A stretch of DNA of 64,000 nt from Actinomycetes bacterium (GTDB lineage Bacteria > Actinomycetota > Acidimicrobiia > Acidimicrobiales > RAAP-2), in contig JAJYBR010000004.1 in assembly GCA_021778895.1 (NCBI GenBank), positions 124,001 through 188,000 of the forward strand. The letters run 5' to 3'. Positions 54,840 to 61,389 of the stretch are shown piece after piece. Made by a program: the position numbers and the translations under genes. The notes beneath the pieces were generated by a model. It did not search any database. It was given only the letters and a program-made list of their open reading frames with translations, and was not told the origin of the DNA. How positions within the stretch are numbered: position 1 is the stretch's first letter; each line of letters opens with the position of its first letter.

Positions 54840-55838
54840 ATGGCCACCGATCCCGTCCTTACCTGGCTGCTCGACGGCGACCCGGCGATTCGCTGGCAGG
54901 TCCAACGCGACCTGGAGGGTGCGCCAGAGCGCGAATGGGCCGCCGAGCGTGCTCGCGTGGCAACCGAGGGGTGGGGGGCACATCTCCTCGCGCTGCGGGA
55001 CCCCGACGGCCAGTGGGCCGGGGGCTCGTTCGTGCCCCGAGACTTCGAAGAAGAGGAGTGGGAGCGCGTGGGACAGCCCTGGACGGCGACCACCTACGCC
55101 TTGACACAGCTGCGCGAATTCGGGATCGATCCCGTAATCCCCCGCATGCGCGAGACCGTCGCACTGCTCGCTGACAACTGTCGATGGGACCACGCCGACG
55201 AGCCGTTCTGGGACGGCGAGGTCGAAGAGTGCATCAACGGACGCACGGTCGCTGACGGCGCCTACTTCGGCGTCGAGGTCGCGCCCATCGTCCACCGTCT
55301 GCTCTCGGAGCGTCTCCCCGACGGCGGCTGGAACTGCGAACGGGTCAACGGTTCGACCCGGTCGTCTTTCGCCTCCACCATCAACGTCCTCGAAGGCCTC
55401 CTCGAGTTCGAGAAGGCGACCGGTGCCGATGACGCCGTGGCGTCCGCCCGCCGCACCGGAGAGGAGTTCCTTCTCGAGCGCGGCCTGTTCGTTCGCCTCA
55501 GCACTGGCGCCTGCGCCGACGACGCGTTCCTCCTTTTCGTGAATCCGTCCTGGTGGCGCTACAGCGTGCTGCGTGCCCTGGACTACTTCCGCGCCGCCAG
55601 TCAATGGTCGGGTACCCGTCCAGATCCGCGCCTCGCCCACGCGGTCGCCATCGTCGAGTCCCGGCAACTCCCCGACGGGCGCTGGCCCCTCGACGAACGT
55701 CCCACGGGCCGCGTCTGGTTCGAGATCGACGACGGCGAGGGTCACCCATCACGATGGATCACCCTGCGCGCACGCCGCGTTCTGCAGTGGTGGCACGGCT
55801 CCGCTGCGGATGCTCCGGGCCCGCATGGGGCCACATGA
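54840..55838 (+). CDS. Squalene-cyclase-like alpha/alpha-toroid protein
   Basis: A 332-aa soluble protein. QW-like and toroid repeat segments recur: DPDGQWAGGSF, PWTATTYALTQLREFG, LPDGGWNCER, SFASTINVLEGLLEFE and LPDGRWPLDERP. This matches the prenyltransferase/squalene-oxidase repeat superfamily. The catalytic DxDD of true squalene cyclases is not seen. Proteins like this are often annotated only by fold. ATG at 54840 is at the end of a 155-bp divergent gap with the carbonic anhydrase. Confidence 0.72.
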   Translation: MATDPVLTWLLDGDPAIRWQVQRDLEGAPEREWAAERARVATEGWGAHLLALRDPDGQWAGGSFVPRDFEEEEWERVGQPWTATTYALTQLREFGIDPVIPRMRETVALLADNCRWDHADEPFWDGEVEECINGRTVADGAYFGVEVAPIVHRLLSERLPDGGWNCERVNGSTRSSFASTINVLEGLLEFEKATGADDAVASARRTGEEFLLERGLFVRLSTGACADDAFLLFVNPSWWRYSVLRALDYFRAASQWSGTRPDPRLAHAVAIVESRQLPDGRWPLDERPTGRVWFEIDDGEGHPSRWITLRARRVLQWWHGSAADAPGPHGAT

Positions 55839-56165
55839 TCGTCACATTGTGCGCAAGCTGCGATGCCATGCCGACCGACCCCACGGTTGCCGCCACAACT
55901 CCGTGCCTTTGACGCGGCTCCACATCTCACTGTCTGGACACGGCAATCAAATACTTTTCGCTTGCCGATCCGGCTGGCCCGGACGCAGACAGGACACGAC
56001 CACGCGACCCCGCGGGTTGGCACTACGGCTTCCGAGTCTGTGACGTCAGCCGTGTGAAGTCTGCGCTCCGACTTTCTGCGCTGCGCGCCTGCTCGATGCC
56101 AACGCGCCGACACTCCCATCGAGGCAAGAACGAGGTCAAGCCCGTTGGACGCTCTTCGCTGTACT
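55839..56165. other. Gene-poor stretch
   Basis: About 330 bp without a convincing gene on either strand. Short open frames here are Arg/Cys/His-rich and lack ribosome sites. The sequence is visibly less GC-biased in places (for example CAAATACTTTTCGC near 55950). I see no clear repeat, tRNA fragment or terminator. Confidence 0.5.
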
Positions 56166-56558
56166 TCAGCCGAACAGGTCGTCCACCGCGTATTGGTTGG
56201 TCGAGGCCGCCCAGAACTCTGCCACGCGTCCGTCGCGCAGGTGCATGACGTGCACGCCGTGGCTCGCCATTGTGCCGCCGTCTCGACTACCTGAGGCGTT
56301 GACGAGTGCGACTCCGTGATCGTCGTCGGCGAGGATGCTGTGCACCTCCAAATTGAAGGTACCACCAGTGCTCTCCATCAGACGACCAAAGAACGAGTAC
56401 ACCTCGTTGCGCCCGTTGTAGGTCCCCGCGAACTGATTCCGACCGTCCTCGTGCCAGACGACGTTCTCGTCCAAGAAGTCGTCCAGCGCGGCGAAATCGC
56501 CCTTGAAAAATGCCTCATAACCGACTCGGATGCGGTCGATGTTCGGATGATCGGCCAT
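56166..56558 (-). CDS. SnoaL-like/NTF2-fold protein
   Basis: A 130-aa single-domain protein of the SnoaL-like family: IRVGYEAFFKGDFAALDDFL, ENVVWHEDGRNQFAGTYNGR, VHSILADDDHGVALV and VMHLRDGRVAEFWAAS. The pattern of small-ligand-pocket NTF2 proteins is clear, but neither catalysis nor ligand can be assigned. ATG at 56558 has GAGAGGAGGGG upstream, a strong ribosome site. It is flanked by gene-poor DNA on both sides. Confidence 0.87.
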   Translation of the reverse strand: MADHPNIDRIRVGYEAFFKGDFAALDDFLDENVVWHEDGRNQFAGTYNGRNEVYSFFGRLMESTGGTFNLEVHSILADDDHGVALVNASGSRDGGTMASHGVHVMHLRDGRVAEFWAASTNQYAVDDLFG

Positions 56559-57177
56559 CGTCCCCTCCTCTCGATGCTGGTGATCTGAAACATAGCCACC
56601 GCCATGCCGATTCACCAGAACTTCCGGGCCGAGTGGCGCCCGCCCGGGACCCCACGACAGCCCTCTGTTGCACGTCCCCCACCCGACACCCGTCTCCCCG
56701 CAGAGCGTCTCTGCCAGACCCGGTCCCCGGCCATCGCGCAGCGCGATACCGGCCGACCCCCCCGCGATCACGGGGCAGCGCGAGGCAAACTCGCGTCCTT
56801 GTCGAGTTGACGCCCGGTCTCGCCCCACCGAAGCTCCGCGACGCCCACCCGGCACTGAGCAGCGCCGAGATGCTGCATCTCGTGGACCACTAAACGGGGT
56901 CCGGTCCTGTGGTGGGCCGTAGACACTCGTGTTCGAACTTGCTGGACCTGAGGCAACAGCTCGGTGTGCTCGAATCCGGGACCGTAGCCAGCCACAGAAG
57001 GATGGTCTCTTTCACCTTTGGGTAGCCTCGTTCTGCGGGAACTCCGATGCCGACCTGCTCTCTCGGATCCAAACGGACCCCGCCGCCCTGGAGCGAAGGT
57101 AGCCGGGACGCCCCTGTTTCCGTCGCGGCTGAGTCCCGCTGCACCACACCGAACCACGCCGCGTGAAGCCTCGCCCC
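56559..57177. other. Gene-poor stretch
   Basis: About 620 bp without a gene I can support. One minus-strand frame (56890-57147) has a more protein-like composition toward its end (YPKVKETILLWLATVPDSS), but it has no ribosome site and I recognise no family. It may be a decayed gene. No repeats or RNA genes were seen. Confidence 0.45.
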
Positions 57178-57684
57178 TCAGGTGAGCACGAGCCAAGTCC
57201 GCCCATCAATCAGCTCCCGGGCCGCGTCGAGGTGCCCGGCATGCGTTGCGGTCTCGGCGATTACGTGAACCAGGACCTCTCGCAGGTCGTTGAGCTTCCA
57301 GGTCCCGAAGAGCTCCTGTGGCCACCATCTCAGCGCTTCATCGAGTGGCGTCTCGTCGATGATCTTGTCCGACCGTTCCAACTCCTTCCGGTAGAGGTCG
57401 AACACGTCAACAGATCCCGTACCAGGCTGGATCCTCCAAGCGTCATCGAGGTGGGCGTCCTCGTCGACTGCGTTGCCAGCCGCGACCTGCCAGAACCAGA
57501 AGCGCTCGACGTCGACTGCGAGGTGCTGGACAAGGCCGAGGCACGACCAGCCTGAGGGCAGAACTGGTCGGTGCAGGTCGTCCTTGGAGAGTCCCTCGAG
57601 GATGCCCAGCACATGGTTGCGCTGGGCGCCCAGAGCATTGTGAAGGAGCACATTCACCTTGCTCGGAGTATGAGGCAAGTTCAC
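57178..57684 (-). CDS. DinB-superfamily (DUF664-like) protein in ECF operon
   Basis: A 168-aa four-helix-bundle protein. Likely metal ligands are His in LVQHLAVDVERFWFW and the late HxxxxxxxH region HVIAETATHAGHLDAAREL. These match the mycothiol-linked DUF664/DinB group. ATG at 57684 overlaps the sigma-factor stop in an ATGA junction, so it is translated with the ECF sigma factor and is a plausible effector of the regulon. Composition is less GC-extreme than the core genes (DKIIDETPLDEALRWW). Confidence 0.85.
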   Translation of the reverse strand: MNLPHTPSKVNVLLHNALGAQRNHVLGILEGLSKDDLHRPVLPSGWSCLGLVQHLAVDVERFWFWQVAAGNAVDEDAHLDDAWRIQPGTGSVDVFDLYRKELERSDKIIDETPLDEALRWWPQELFGTWKLNDLREVLVHVIAETATHAGHLDAARELIDGRTWLVLT

Positions 57685-59015
57685 TTCTCCGGCTCTTTCT
57701 CGTGCGCCAGCGACGCCTCGATGTCCTCTCGCCCATTCTCGTCCACCCCGGAGCCCGCACCCTTCAGCCTGCGTACGAGGTATCGGCGTTCCACGTCCGA
57801 CGGCGCCAGCGCCAGCGCCCGTTCGTAGGCAGCCGCGGCGGAGACCCGGTCGCCGAGGCGTCGCAGCAGGTCGGCCCGGGTGGCTTCCAGGAGGTAGTAC
57901 CGCTGCAGCTTCTCGTCGCCGCTGAGCCCCTCGACGATCGCCAGGCCCGACTCGATGTCGCCCGCCATCGCAACGGCTACCGCTCGGTTCAGCCGCACAA
58001 CTGGCGACGGCATCTTGGCTTCGAGTTCTCCGTAGAGATCCGCGATCTTCTGCCAGTCCGTCTCGTCGGCACTCGGTGCCCGAGCATGACAGGCGGCGAT
58101 CGCCGCCTGCAGTTGGTAGGGACCGGCGTGGATCCTGCGTACTGCCGAGTCCAAGTCCAAGAGTTCTAGTCCCTCGTCAATCTCATGGCGGTCCCACAGG
58201 CTCCGGTCCTGGTCATCCAAGGTGACCAGCTCGCCGTCGGCGTCCAGCCGTGCGTGGCGGCGCGAGTGGTGCAAGAGCATCAGCGCCAAGGCGCCTATCG
58301 GCTCGGGTTCGTCGGGCATCAGCGTGACGAGGGCGCGGGTGAGGCGGATCGCTTCGTCGCAGAGGTCCGCGCGGATCAACTCCCTCCCGGAGGAGGCCGA
58401 GTAGCCCTCGTTGAACAGCAGGTAGAGAACAGCGAGCACGCCCGTGGTGCGCTCGGGGAGCAGGGGCGCCGGAGGTACCCGGTAGGGGATCCGGGCAGCA
58501 ACGATCTTCGACTTGGCGCGGGTCAGGCGCTTGGCCATCGTCGCTTCGGAGACCAGGAACGCCTTGGCGATCTCGGCCGTCGTGAGGCCGGCGAGGCTCC
58601 GCAGCGTCAGCGCCACGCGGCTCTCCATCGAAAGAGCCGGGTGGCAGCAGGTGAAGATGAGCCGCAGCCGGTCGTCTTCGATCGCCCCGGGTCGGTCCAA
58701 GTGCTCGGGCATCGCTCCTTCCCCCGTCTCGGCTTGTGGGGTCTCGCGGCCAACCTGCTCGATCAGCTCTGCGCCCCGCCTGCTCCGTCGCAGACGGTCG
58801 ATCGCCCTGTTCCCGGCGACGGTCGTGAGCCAGGCACCGGGCCGCCCAGGGATGCCGTCGGACGGCCACCGGCGAAGGGCCTCGGCGAACGCCTCTTGGG
58901 CGCACTCCTCGGCCAGGTCCCAGTCGCCGGTCCGCCCGACGAGCGTCGCGACGATGCGTCCCCACTCCTCACGGAAGGCCCCGTCCACCGCCTGCCGGAC
59001 GGCAGAGGTGGTCAT
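57681..59015 (-). CDS. ECF42-type RNA polymerase sigma factor with long C-terminal extension
   Basis: A 444-aa sigma factor. Region 2 is at about 10-85 (DWDLAEECAQEAFAEALRRWP, GAWLTTVAGNRAIDRLRR) and region 4 at about 125-175 (TCCHPALSMESRVALTLRSL, GLTTAEIAKAFLVSEATMAKRL). The C-terminal 260 residues follow the ECF42 pattern: VLAVLYLLFNEGYSASSG, LALMLLHHSRRHARLD, GPYQLQAAIAACHA, SPVVRLNRAVAVA and a TPR-like end. ECF42 factors lack anti-sigma factors and are linked to DGPF/YCII genes. That gene lies directly upstream here, overlapping by 4 nt (ATGA). Confidence 0.94.
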   Translation of the reverse strand: MTTSAVRQAVDGAFREEWGRIVATLVGRTGDWDLAEECAQEAFAEALRRWPSDGIPGRPGAWLTTVAGNRAIDRLRRSRRGAELIEQVGRETPQAETGEGAMPEHLDRPGAIEDDRLRLIFTCCHPALSMESRVALTLRSLAGLTTAEIAKAFLVSEATMAKRLTRAKSKIVAARIPYRVPPAPLLPERTTGVLAVLYLLFNEGYSASSGRELIRADLCDEAIRLTRALVTLMPDEPEPIGALALMLLHHSRRHARLDADGELVTLDDQDRSLWDRHEIDEGLELLDLDSAVRRIHAGPYQLQAAIAACHARAPSADETDWQKIADLYGELEAKMPSPVVRLNRAVAVAMAGDIESGLAIVEGLSGDEKLQRYYLLEATRADLLRRLGDRVSAAAAYERALALAPSDVERRYLVRRLKGAGSGVDENGREDIEASLAHEKEPEK

Positions 59016-59743
59016 TCGCTGTAGAACGGGCGCACCTCGATGGCGTGGTACCTGGCTATCGGGTTCGCGGCCGCCAGCGCGATCGCCTGGTGCCGGTCGG
59101 CGCAGCTGACCACGTCGATCCCGGCGATGAACTCCTTGGTCTCGATGAACGGCCCGTCGCTGATCAGCGTCTCCCCGTCGTGGACTCGGATCGTCGTGGC
59201 GGTCTCGGGACCTTCGAGCGCGTTCCCGAAGACCTGTAAGCCGCGTGCCTCGAGGTCCACACGCCAGGCTTCACCCTCGTCCATCACCGCCTGCTCGTCG
59301 ATAGGAGCCGCAGGGGTTCCCCCCATCCATATGATCAACAGGTACGGGTGATTGGCGCCGTCTTCGCCGCGCCCGAACGCCGACGCTTCCTTCCCTAGGC
59401 GCAGACCGGCCATGAAGGGCCGGATCTCCGCCGGGTGGAGCCCGGAGCGGACCACCGGGCTCTTGGCCATCACCTCGATCGCCTCGTCGAGGTCGGCGCA
59501 CTCGAGCAGGTCGAAGCCCGCTACGAACTCCTTGGTCTCGGCGAACGGGCCGTCGGTCACGAGGGTCTCGCCGTTACGGACTCGTACCGTCGCCGCCGTC
59601 TCGGCGGGCTCCAGCTTCCGACCGAACAGCCGCACGCCTCGAGAGCCCATCTCTTCGATCCAGCGGGGCAGGTCGCGCTGCATGACCGCCAGGGCCTCCG
59701 GAGGGGTCGCACCTTCGGCACCGATGAACGCCACGTACTTCAT
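59012..59743 (-). CDS. Tandem YCII/DGPF-domain protein
   Basis: A 243-aa protein made of two YCII-related domains. The first (about 1-115) contains VTDGPFAETKEFVAGF and the second (about 130-243) contains ISDGPFIETKEFIAGI, both the DGPF motif. Single-domain DGPF proteins of about 120 aa are the usual partners of ECF42 sigma factors; the family is ferredoxin-like, with unknown chemistry. Each copy also keeps VRxGETL or VHDGETL and an EVRPF/EIRPF end. The linker contains HPYLLIIWMGG, the usual start of a YCII domain, so this is a head-to-tail fusion. Confidence 0.93.
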   Translation of the reverse strand: MKYVAFIGAEGATPPEALAVMQRDLPRWIEEMGSRGVRLFGRKLEPAETAATVRVRNGETLVTDGPFAETKEFVAGFDLLECADLDEAIEVMAKSPVVRSGLHPAEIRPFMAGLRLGKEASAFGRGEDGANHPYLLIIWMGGTPAAPIDEQAVMDEGEAWRVDLEARGLQVFGNALEGPETATTIRVHDGETLISDGPFIETKEFIAGIDVVSCADRHQAIALAAANPIARYHAIEVRPFYSE

Positions 59744-59744
59744 G

Positions 59745-59867
59745 TCAGCCTCGCCTTCCGTACAAGTAGAGCATGATCGCGTCTTCGCGGGCTACCTGCA
59801 CGCGCTGGCTGATCTCTCGGCCACGGACTGGCACCCGGCTCTCGAGGTGTCGGTATCTCTTCGTCAT
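59745..59867 (-). CDS. Putative 40-aa leader/small ORF of the ECF42 operon
   Basis: A 40-codon frame: it begins MTKRYRHLESRVPVRG and ends EDAIMLYLYGRRG. GGAGG lies five bases before its ATG, and its stop is one base from the ATG of the DGPF gene. The peptide is basic, with an AT-richer end. It could be a real small protein, a translational leader, or a remnant of another YCII copy. I recognise no family. The spacing and ribosome site are the main evidence. Confidence 0.5.
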   Translation of the reverse strand: MTKRYRHLESRVPVRGREISQRVQVAREDAIMLYLYGRRG

Positions 59868-59885
59868 GTCGTCCTCCGTCGGTCT

Positions 59886-59904
59886 GGGTTGTCGCCTACA
59901 ACCC
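59886..59904. promoter_or_regulatory. 7-bp perfect inverted repeat upstream of ECF42 operon
   Basis: GGGTTGT-CGCCT-ACAACCC: seven-base arms and a five-base spacer. It lies about 19 bp before the small ORF of the ECF operon on the minus strand. It could be an operator or a hairpin in the 5' leader. No T-run follows, so a terminator is less likely. Confidence 0.45.
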
Positions 59905-60061
59905 CACGACGAATGCGAACCGCCCGGAAGGACACATTCCGGCGACGGGTTTGGGCGAGTCGCCTGATGCCGACAACCTGTCGCTTACCAGTCCGGAAGT
60001 ACCCCGGAAGGAGTGTCGATCCTGGTCGCGGCGTCTGCTGGCAGGCCACTGGTGGCGAGTC

Positions 60062-60083
60062 GGAAGAAGTTCAGAAATCTTCC
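60062..60083. repeat. Imperfectly placed hairpin at IS30 target
   Basis: GGAAGA and TCTTCC form a six-base inverted repeat around a ten-base loop, nine bases outside the left target duplication of the IS element. IS30-family elements are known to favour palindromic or hairpin targets, so this may be part of the insertion site. Confidence 0.35.
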
Positions 60084-60094
60084 CTGGAGGCCTT

Positions 60095-61318
60095 GGCGGT
60101 TTCAACCGGTGAGCGCAACGAGTTCAGCGAGTTTCTCCGTCGGCATCCTATAGCCGAGGGTCTTTCGCGGTCGCCCGTTGAGGCTGCGCTGGATTGCGGT
60201 GAGGTCGTCCTCTGAGTGCGCAGAGAGGTCCGTGCCCTTGGGCAGGTATTGGCGCAAGAGCCCGTTCGTGTTCTCGTTGGACCCACGCTGCCACGGTGAG
60301 TGCGGATCGCAGAAGTAGATCGGCACATTGGTGGCAACGGTGATCTTGCGGTGGTTGGCCATCTCGGATCCTTGGTCCCAAGTCACCGAGCGCATGAGCT
60401 CAGCGGGCAGCGAGGCGATCGCCTTTCGCATGGCGGCCTCGACCGTGGTCGCGCTGTGGTCCTTCGCCAAGTGCAAGAGCAGCACGAAGCGCGTGCTGCG
60501 TTCGACCAGCGTGCCCACGGCGCTGCGACCACCCGCCCCGAGGATGAGGTCGCCCTCCCAGTGACCCGGCACCGCACGGTCCTCGACGTCTGCGGGACGC
60601 TCCGAGATCATGACCATTTCGGGGATCCGGCCCTGTCGATTGACTCTGCCCTGGGGGCGACGATGGGCGCGCCCCGAGCGCAGACATCGGGCGAGCTCTC
60701 GGCGCAACTCGCCGCGTCCCTGGACGAAGAGCGACTGATAGATGGTCTCGTGGCTCACGTTCATCGTGGGCTCACCCGGGTACTCGAGTTTCAGCCTCTC
60801 GGCGATCTCCTGGGGCGACCAGAGCATCTCGAGCCATGTCGTCACTGTGGCACAGAGCACCGGGTCAGTGAGTTTGCAGCGCTTGGGGCGACGCGCCTGC
60901 TCTCTCGCTCGTACGTGGGCGCGCCAGATTCGGTAGCTGTCCGGGCCACCGTTGTGCTTCACCTCCCGGGTGATCGTCGAGGGTGCACGGCCGAGGCGAC
61001 GGGCAATCGAGCTCAACGACTCACCCGCTCGCAGTCCGAGGGCGATCTCCTCTCGCTCCTCGAGGCTCAGACCTCCCTCACGGGGCACCCAGCCCTGTTC
61101 GCGCTTCTCGCGCCGCTGACCCGCCAGGACGAGCTTCACGCCCGAGGGGGACGCCAGTCCTATGTCGCGGGCGATGCTGCGAAGGGAATGGCCCTCACGA
61201 CGCAGTCGGTGGGCCAGAGTCCGCTGCTCTTTGGTCAGGTGGGCCGTCACGTAATCTCCTTGGTCGTCGATCAGTCAAGGATGACCCACCGTCGTTGCGC
61301 TCACCGGTTGAAACCGCC
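60095..61318 (-). mobile_element. Complete IS30-family insertion sequence
   Basis: A 1224-bp element. Perfect 27-bp terminal inverted repeats run at 60095-60121 and 61292-61318, starting GGCGGTTTCAACCGGTGAGC. They are flanked by a 3-bp direct repeat CTT (60092-60094 and 61319-61321), consistent with a target duplication. One transposase gene fills it, and its stop lies inside the left repeat. The intact gene, ends and duplication all suggest a recent, possibly active insertion. Confidence 0.93.
60102..61250 (-). CDS. IS30-family transposase
   Basis: A 382-aa DDE transposase. Residues 1-110 hold helix-turn-helix regions (HSLRSIARDIGLASPSGV and ESLSSIARRLGRAPSTITREV, the latter typical of IS30). 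The catalytic core shows the first Asp in GHWEGDLILG, the second in TWDQGSEMA and Glu in PWQRGSNENTNGLLRQYLP. SHETIYQSLF is also IS30-type. GTG at 61250 has AGGAG five bases upstream. The gene appears intact. The stop codon at 60102-60104 lies within the left inverted repeat, so transcripts could run on into the ECF42 operon. Confidence 0.96.
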   Translation of the reverse strand: MTAHLTKEQRTLAHRLRREGHSLRSIARDIGLASPSGVKLVLAGQRREKREQGWVPREGGLSLEEREEIALGLRAGESLSSIARRLGRAPSTITREVKHNGGPDSYRIWRAHVRAREQARRPKRCKLTDPVLCATVTTWLEMLWSPQEIAERLKLEYPGEPTMNVSHETIYQSLFVQGRGELRRELARCLRSGRAHRRPQGRVNRQGRIPEMVMISERPADVEDRAVPGHWEGDLILGAGGRSAVGTLVERSTRFVLLLHLAKDHSATTVEAAMRKAIASLPAELMRSVTWDQGSEMANHRKITVATNVPIYFCDPHSPWQRGSNENTNGLLRQYLPKGTDLSAHSEDDLTAIQRSLNGRPRKTLGYRMPTEKLAELVALTG

Positions 61319-61389
61319 CTTGACTTCTGGGCGAGATCGAGGTCTCATGCTCGGTCCAGAGCGACGCACGTCCCGGCCGTGGGCCACCC

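Noticed and set aside
55863..56248. Two short plus-strand frames of 64 codons
   Set aside because: No ribosome sites, odd composition and no recognisable family.
59886..59904. Rho-independent terminator of the IS30 transposase
   Set aside because: The stem is only seven bases and no T-run follows on either strand.
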